Part shown: in pieces, positions 60,708-64,000 of the stretch
Position numbering within the stretch: position 1 is the stretch's first letter
Layout of the letters: each line of letters begins with the position of its first letter
The notes under the pieces: generated by a model
What the model was told of the DNA's origin: nothing
The model's input: only the letters and a program-made list of their open reading frames with translations
Database searches by the model: none
DNA from: Janthinobacterium sp. PAMC25594
Lineage (GTDB): Bacteria > Pseudomonadota > Gammaproteobacteria > Burkholderiales > Burkholderiaceae_D
Reading direction: 5' to 3'
Assembly (NCBI RefSeq): GCF_019443505.1
Contig: NZ_CP080377.1
Coordinates: 5,332,001 to 5,396,000 of the forward strand
Length of the DNA: 64,000 nucleotides
Translations under genes and position numbers: made by a program

Positions 60708-61034
60708 CTATGTATCGGTGAGGTTGACGCTGGTGTCGGGCGGCGGCGGGATCGGTCCGCCATTCGCAGATTCAATATGATATAACCAGGCCAGCAGTTC
60801 CGCAATCGCCCGATACAGGCCGGGCGGAATCTGGCGGTCCAGGTCGACATCCATCAGCAGCGCCACCAATTCTTTCGATTCATGCACGAAGACGCCGTGT
60901 TCGCGCGCCGTGCTGATGATCTGGTCCGCGATCAGGCCGCTGCCCTTGGCCACCACCTTGGGCGCCGGCGTGCCGCTCTGGTAGGCCAGCGCGACGGCCG
61001 TCTGCGGCACCTTGCGCCTGCTGTCGTCAAGCAT
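60708..61034 (-). CDS. FlhB C-terminal domain-like protein
   Basis: A 108-residue protein matching only the cytoplasmic C-terminal domain of FlhB: TAVALAYQSGTPAPKVVAKGSGLIADQIISTAREHGVFVHESKELVALLMDVDLDRQIPPGLYRAIAELLAWLY. The NPTH cleavage motif of true FlhB is absent. Such FhlB-type proteins can partly replace the FlhB C-terminal fragment in other bacteria. It overlaps the second FliK-like gene by eight bases (ATGCTTGA). Confidence 0.88.
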   Translation of the reverse strand: MLDDSRRKVPQTAVALAYQSGTPAPKVVAKGSGLIADQIISTAREHGVFVHESKELVALLMDVDLDRQIPPGLYRAIAELLAWLYHIESANGGPIPPPPDTSVNLTDT

Positions 61035-62232
61035 CGCCCGCTCCTACTTCAGCTTCTGCCGCTGGCCCTTCGGCCGCCTCCGGCTTGCCGGCGATCGTCA
61101 ATGACGACAGGGGCCAGCCGGCGGCGTCCAGCGACGCTTCCAGCCGCGCCGCATGCTGGCGCAGGGTGGCGGCGCTGCCTTCGCTGCCGGCCTGCAGCTG
61201 GATGGCCACCCGGCCGCCCTGCAAGACCACGTGCGCTGCCAGGTCGCCCAGCAGGGGAAACTGGAAGCGCACATTGCTGCGCCAGGCCGTCGCTTCCTCG
61301 TCGGCCTGCGTGCCAGCGTGCTGCTGTCCTTCCGGCGCATCCTGGCTGATATCCCACTGCATCTTCTGGCCGGGCCAGGCTTCGCCCTGCCACTGCACGC
61401 GCGCCTGTTCGTGCGTATGCAGCTGTAAATTGATCAGTTGCGCCGCGGCCAGGTCGGTGCCCATCCTGGGCGTCTCGCCCGGCGCGGCCTTTTGCATTTG
61501 CGGTTCCAGCAACAGCGAGGCCAGCGGGCGCTTGCCTTCGGCCCATTCGGCCACGTGCGATTCATAGAACAAGCCGCTGCTGCCGACCGTGTCGCGCAGC
61601 TTTTGCGCCACCTGGGCCGGATCGGCTCCCGGCGCTGCCATCAGCGGCGTCTTGCCGACCAGCGCCAGGGGCGCGCCGGGCACGCTTTCCGCCTGGCTCA
61701 GCACGCTGCTGATGGCGCGCGCGGTGGTGCTCAGTTCCGGCGCCGGTGTATCGCCTGCCAGGGCGGGCAGCAGATTGGCCGGCGTCAGCGGTGCGCGGCT
61801 GAGCAGGGTGGCGGCCGTGCTGCTGGCGCGCGTGCCGGCCTGGGCGGCACCGGTCTGGGGACCGCGCGCTTCAAAGGCGTCGGGTTCGGCCTCCGCGTCG
61901 GCATACGTCAGCAGGGCGCTGGCGGGCTGGTCGCGGTTATTGCCAATTTGAAAAGAGGGGCGGGGATTGATGCCGATCAAGGTCAGGGGGATTTCCGTGC
62001 CCAGCTGGGCGCCGGCGGGCAGCTGCATGCGGGCCGGCGTGCCGGCCACGCGCACCAGGTAGCTGCCATCGCCCATGCGCGCCAGCACCTGGCCCTGCAT
62101 GGATTTGCCGATCAGTCCTTGCAGCGAGCGCTGGAACTCGGCCTGGCGCGGGTCGGCGACGGCGTCGGCCGGGCGCGTGCCCTTGACCGGGGGCAGGGGC
62201 GGCATGCCGATCACGTCCATCTTCGGCAACAT
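61027..62232 (-). CDS. Second FliK-like hook-length control protein
   Basis: A 401-residue protein with a compact N-terminal domain (FQRSLQGLIGKSMQGQVLARMGDGSYLVRVAGTPARMQLPAGAQLGTEIPLTLIG), a disordered middle and a Flg_hook-like C-terminal domain (SNVRFQFPLLGDLAAHVVLQGGRVAIQLQAGSEGSAATLRQHAARLEASLDAAGWPLSSLTIAG). This differs from the canonical FliK at 52612-53862. It is coupled to the FlhB-like gene, suggesting the two act together at the export gate. Confidence 0.8.
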   Translation of the reverse strand: MLPKMDVIGMPPLPPVKGTRPADAVADPRQAEFQRSLQGLIGKSMQGQVLARMGDGSYLVRVAGTPARMQLPAGAQLGTEIPLTLIGINPRPSFQIGNNRDQPASALLTYADAEAEPDAFEARGPQTGAAQAGTRASSTAATLLSRAPLTPANLLPALAGDTPAPELSTTARAISSVLSQAESVPGAPLALVGKTPLMAAPGADPAQVAQKLRDTVGSSGLFYESHVAEWAEGKRPLASLLLEPQMQKAAPGETPRMGTDLAAAQLINLQLHTHEQARVQWQGEAWPGQKMQWDISQDAPEGQQHAGTQADEEATAWRSNVRFQFPLLGDLAAHVVLQGGRVAIQLQAGSEGSAATLRQHAARLEASLDAAGWPLSSLTIAGKPEAAEGPAAEAEVGAGDA

Positions 62233-62249
62233 GGCGCCCCCGTGTGCGT

Positions 62250-62576
62250 TTAGACGCCGTAGGCGTTGGCCAGGCGCCGTTCGGTGCCGGTGCTGTTGAT
62301 CAGCTTGGACAAATGCGCCATCCACGGCATGGTCAGGTCGCGGATCTTGCGGTCGTCTTCCAGGATCTGCTTGATCAGGGCGACCTTGCGCTGGCGGCCG
62401 GCGCTTTCCAGCACGACTTTTGCTTCATTCGCCTTCAGCGCTTCCACATGCGCGCTCACTTGTTGCTCCAGCGCTTCGAGCTCGTCCCAGTCGGCGTTGC
62501 TGGCGGCAGTCACCATCCGGCCCGTCAGGGTCTGCATGGTTTCGTAGGTGGTCAGGACTTCTTGATGGGTCATCAT
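62250..62576 (-). CDS. fliT: Flagellar export chaperone FliT
   Basis: A 108-residue helical protein (VLTTYETMQTLTGRMVTAASNADWDELEALEQQVSAHVEALKANEAK, then KQILEDDRKIRDLTMPWMAHLSKLI). FliT binds the filament cap FliD. It starts 3 bp after the fliS stop, in the order fliD-fliS-fliT. Confidence 0.88.
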   Translation of the reverse strand: MMTHQEVLTTYETMQTLTGRMVTAASNADWDELEALEQQVSAHVEALKANEAKVVLESAGRQRKVALIKQILEDDRKIRDLTMPWMAHLSKLINSTGTERRLANAYGV

Positions 62577-62579
62577 GGA

Positions 62580-63026
62580 TCAGGCGCTCGCAAGGCTGGG
62601 CATACGTTTCAAATCGGCGCCGGGGATGGCGGCGGGCGTGGTGCCGATGGCATTCCAGGTTTCACGCAGGTCGGTCAGCAGGCGCTGCACTTCTTCCAGC
62701 AGGGTAATATCGTTGTTCAGGTTAGCCGTCAGCAGGCGTGCGCTCATATACTCGTACAGGGCGTCGAGGCCTTCGGCGATCTGGCCGCCCGCCTCCTTGT
62801 CCAGGCTGGCGCGCAAACCATTGTCGATGATCTGGATGGCTTTCGAGATGGACTTGCCCTTTTCTGGGATATTGCCCGATTTCATGTGTACTTGCGCGCT
62901 GAGCACGGCCACCAGGGCGCCGTCGTATAGCATCACGATCAGCTTGTGCGGCGAGGCCGAGACGATGCCCGTTTCCAGGCCGACCTTGGCGTAGGCGTTG
63001 ACGCCGCGTTGTTGGGTTCCAAACAT
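62580..63026 (-). CDS. fliS: Flagellin export chaperone FliS
   Basis: A 148-residue four-helix protein. AYAKVGLETGIVSASPHKLIVMLYDGALVAVLSAQVHMKSGNIPEKGKSISKAIQIIDNGLRASLDKEAGGQIAEGLDALYEYMSARLLTANLNND carries the FliS signatures. It prevents flagellin polymerising in the cytoplasm. AGGAGAA precedes the ATG. Confidence 0.96.
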   Translation of the reverse strand: MFGTQQRGVNAYAKVGLETGIVSASPHKLIVMLYDGALVAVLSAQVHMKSGNIPEKGKSISKAIQIIDNGLRASLDKEAGGQIAEGLDALYEYMSARLLTANLNNDITLLEEVQRLLTDLRETWNAIGTTPAAIPGADLKRMPSLASA

Positions 63027-63047
63027 ATATTCTCCTGATGTATGGGC

Positions 63048-64000
63048 TTAACGGTTGGCGGCGATGGCGGCCAGCTGCTGGGTCAAATAGGTTTGCGTGC
63101 CCTGTAATTTGTTCAGGGACACGTCCAGGCGTGTGTACTGGGTGCGGTAGCGTGCCTCGATGTCGGTCAGCTTCGCACTGAACTTGTCGCGCTGGTCAGC
63201 AACTGCCTTGATGCTGTCGTTGATGCCTTTGGACTTGTTGGTGATCATGCCGGTCGTACCGAGGAACGATGTCGCCAGGTTGTTGAGCTGATAGGCATAG
63301 CCTTGCGAGAAGCTGACCGTGCCGCGTGAGCCGATGACACCGCCGGTCACTTCAATCTTCAACCCGTCGGCCGGCGAACCGGGTGCCCCTGTCAGGGATT
63401 GGCCTGAGCCGGTGACAGGCTGGCCGCCCAGAGTGCCGGCCACATCGGTGCCTTTGACAGGCTTGGCTGTGCCAAACAGGGTTTCTATGCCGCTCCCTGT
63501 ACCGTTGCTTAATGCCAGGTTCGAGACGGAGCCGTAGCGACTCGAGGCCAGCACCAGTTTGCCGGTGCCATCGATCGAAGCGGACACGGTTGAGCCAATA
63601 TCCGAAAACGCCTTGACGCCGTTGATCGAGGATTGCACCATCGACGCCAGTTGCGCTGCGGTGTAGGTGCCTGCTGGAATGGTCACCTTGGCAGTATTCT
63701 TGGCCGCCGAGGGATCCGTATCGTTGAGCGTGACATTCCAGGTGGTATCGCTGGCGATCGTGGTACTGGCTGGCAGTACCGCATCCGATGTGAGCGAACC
63801 CTGGCTGGCCATGGTGGTGATGGTCAGGTCATACGTGCCGGGCTTGGTGGCGGCGGTGGAGCTGGTGAAGCCGACATTGCTGTCACTGACTTTACCGATG
63901 GCCGAGAACAGGCCGGCGATATCGCCAAAATTGGCGCCGATTGCCTTGTCGAGTTTGCTTGCATCCAAGGTCAGGCTGCCGTCTTTTTGAAACGCAATGC
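63048..64000 (-). CDS. fliD: Flagellar filament cap protein FliD (partial, N-terminus beyond window)
   Basis: The last 316 residues of FliD are present; the frame is open to the window end (FQKDGSLTLDASKLDKAIGANFGDIAGLFSAIGK). The central part has FliD Ig-like and flagellin-like IN motifs (TYTAAQLASMVQSSINGVKAF), and the C-terminus is coiled-coil (IDSIKAVADQ-type, DIEARYRTQYTRLDVSLNKLQGTQTYLTQQLAAIAANR). FliD caps the filament. Directly upstream of fliS. Confidence 0.94.
   Translation of the reverse strand, partial: IAFQKDGSLTLDASKLDKAIGANFGDIAGLFSAIGKVSDSNVGFTSSTAATKPGTYDLTITTMASQGSLTSDAVLPASTTIASDTTWNVTLNDTDPSAAKNTAKVTIPAGTYTAAQLASMVQSSINGVKAFSDIGSTVSASIDGTGKLVLASSRYGSVSNLALSNGTGSGIETLFGTAKPVKGTDVAGTLGGQPVTGSGQSLTGAPGSPADGLKIEVTGGVIGSRGTVSFSQGYAYQLNNLATSFLGTTGMITNKSKGINDSIKAVADQRDKFSAKLTDIEARYRTQYTRLDVSLNKLQGTQTYLTQQLAAIAANR

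Noticed and set aside
1..64000. tRNA, rRNA, CRISPR arrays, insertion sequences and prophage genes
   Set aside because: No cloverleaf with a recognisable anticodon arm, no regularly spaced direct repeats, and no transposase, integrase or phage protein motifs were seen in reading the window.

Overview
This is a GC-rich window whose gene content and order point to a betaproteobacterium of the Oxalobacteraceae, most likely Janthinobacterium. The indications are a CqsA-type autoinducer synthase next to its sensor kinase, a PEP-CTERM protein, the rne-rluC-HAD-Rieske-sppA order typical of Burkholderiales, and a nearly complete polar-type flagellar system. The assignment rests on gene families recognised by eye; no database search was run.

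Region 1 (1-13.1 kb) is mixed. A CqsS-like histidine kinase, cut by the window edge, diverges from a CqsA-like autoinducer synthase. Then come a MarR regulator, a GIY-YIG family protein and an MFS exporter; the marR and MFS promoters share a 16-bp operator-like palindrome. Next are a group II truncated haemoglobin, RmuC, a PEP-CTERM protein, an unknown secreted protein, a fused MobA-MoeA molybdenum-cofactor enzyme, MoaA and a ChrA chromate transporter.

Region 2 (13.1-23 kb) is housekeeping: ribonuclease E with an unusually long upstream region, then divergently rluC, a HAD phosphatase, a Rieske protein and SppA. A stand-alone structured RNA with its own promoter and terminator follows at about 20.2-20.4 kb. 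Next are a small unknown protein, an RsuA-family pseudouridine synthase and a fumarylacetoacetate-hydrolase-family protein.

Region 3 (23-45.2 kb) is the first flagellar block: flhB-flhA-flhF-flhG-fliA-motC-motD (export gate, placement, sigma-28, second stator), a YciH-type SUI1 factor and an unknown protein. Reversed flgN-flgM and flgA follow, and then the forward rod-hook operon flgBCDEFGHIJ and flgKL. Sigma-28-type promoters are readable before flgM and flgK.

Region 4 (45.2-47.9 kb) is a small non-flagellar insert. It holds a second MarR-MFS pair and two amputated genes, argP' and lysE', facing away from a GGTGG repeat that marks a deletion.

Region 5 (47.9-64 kb) is the second flagellar block, mostly reverse strand: fliLMNOPQR, fliFGHIJK, divergent fliE, a YcgR-type PilZ brake, a FlhB C-terminal-like paralogue, a second FliK-like protein, fliT, fliS and fliD (cut by the window end). 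Flagellin, chemotaxis and master-regulator genes are not in the window.

No rRNA, tRNA, CRISPR array, insertion sequence or prophage was seen.
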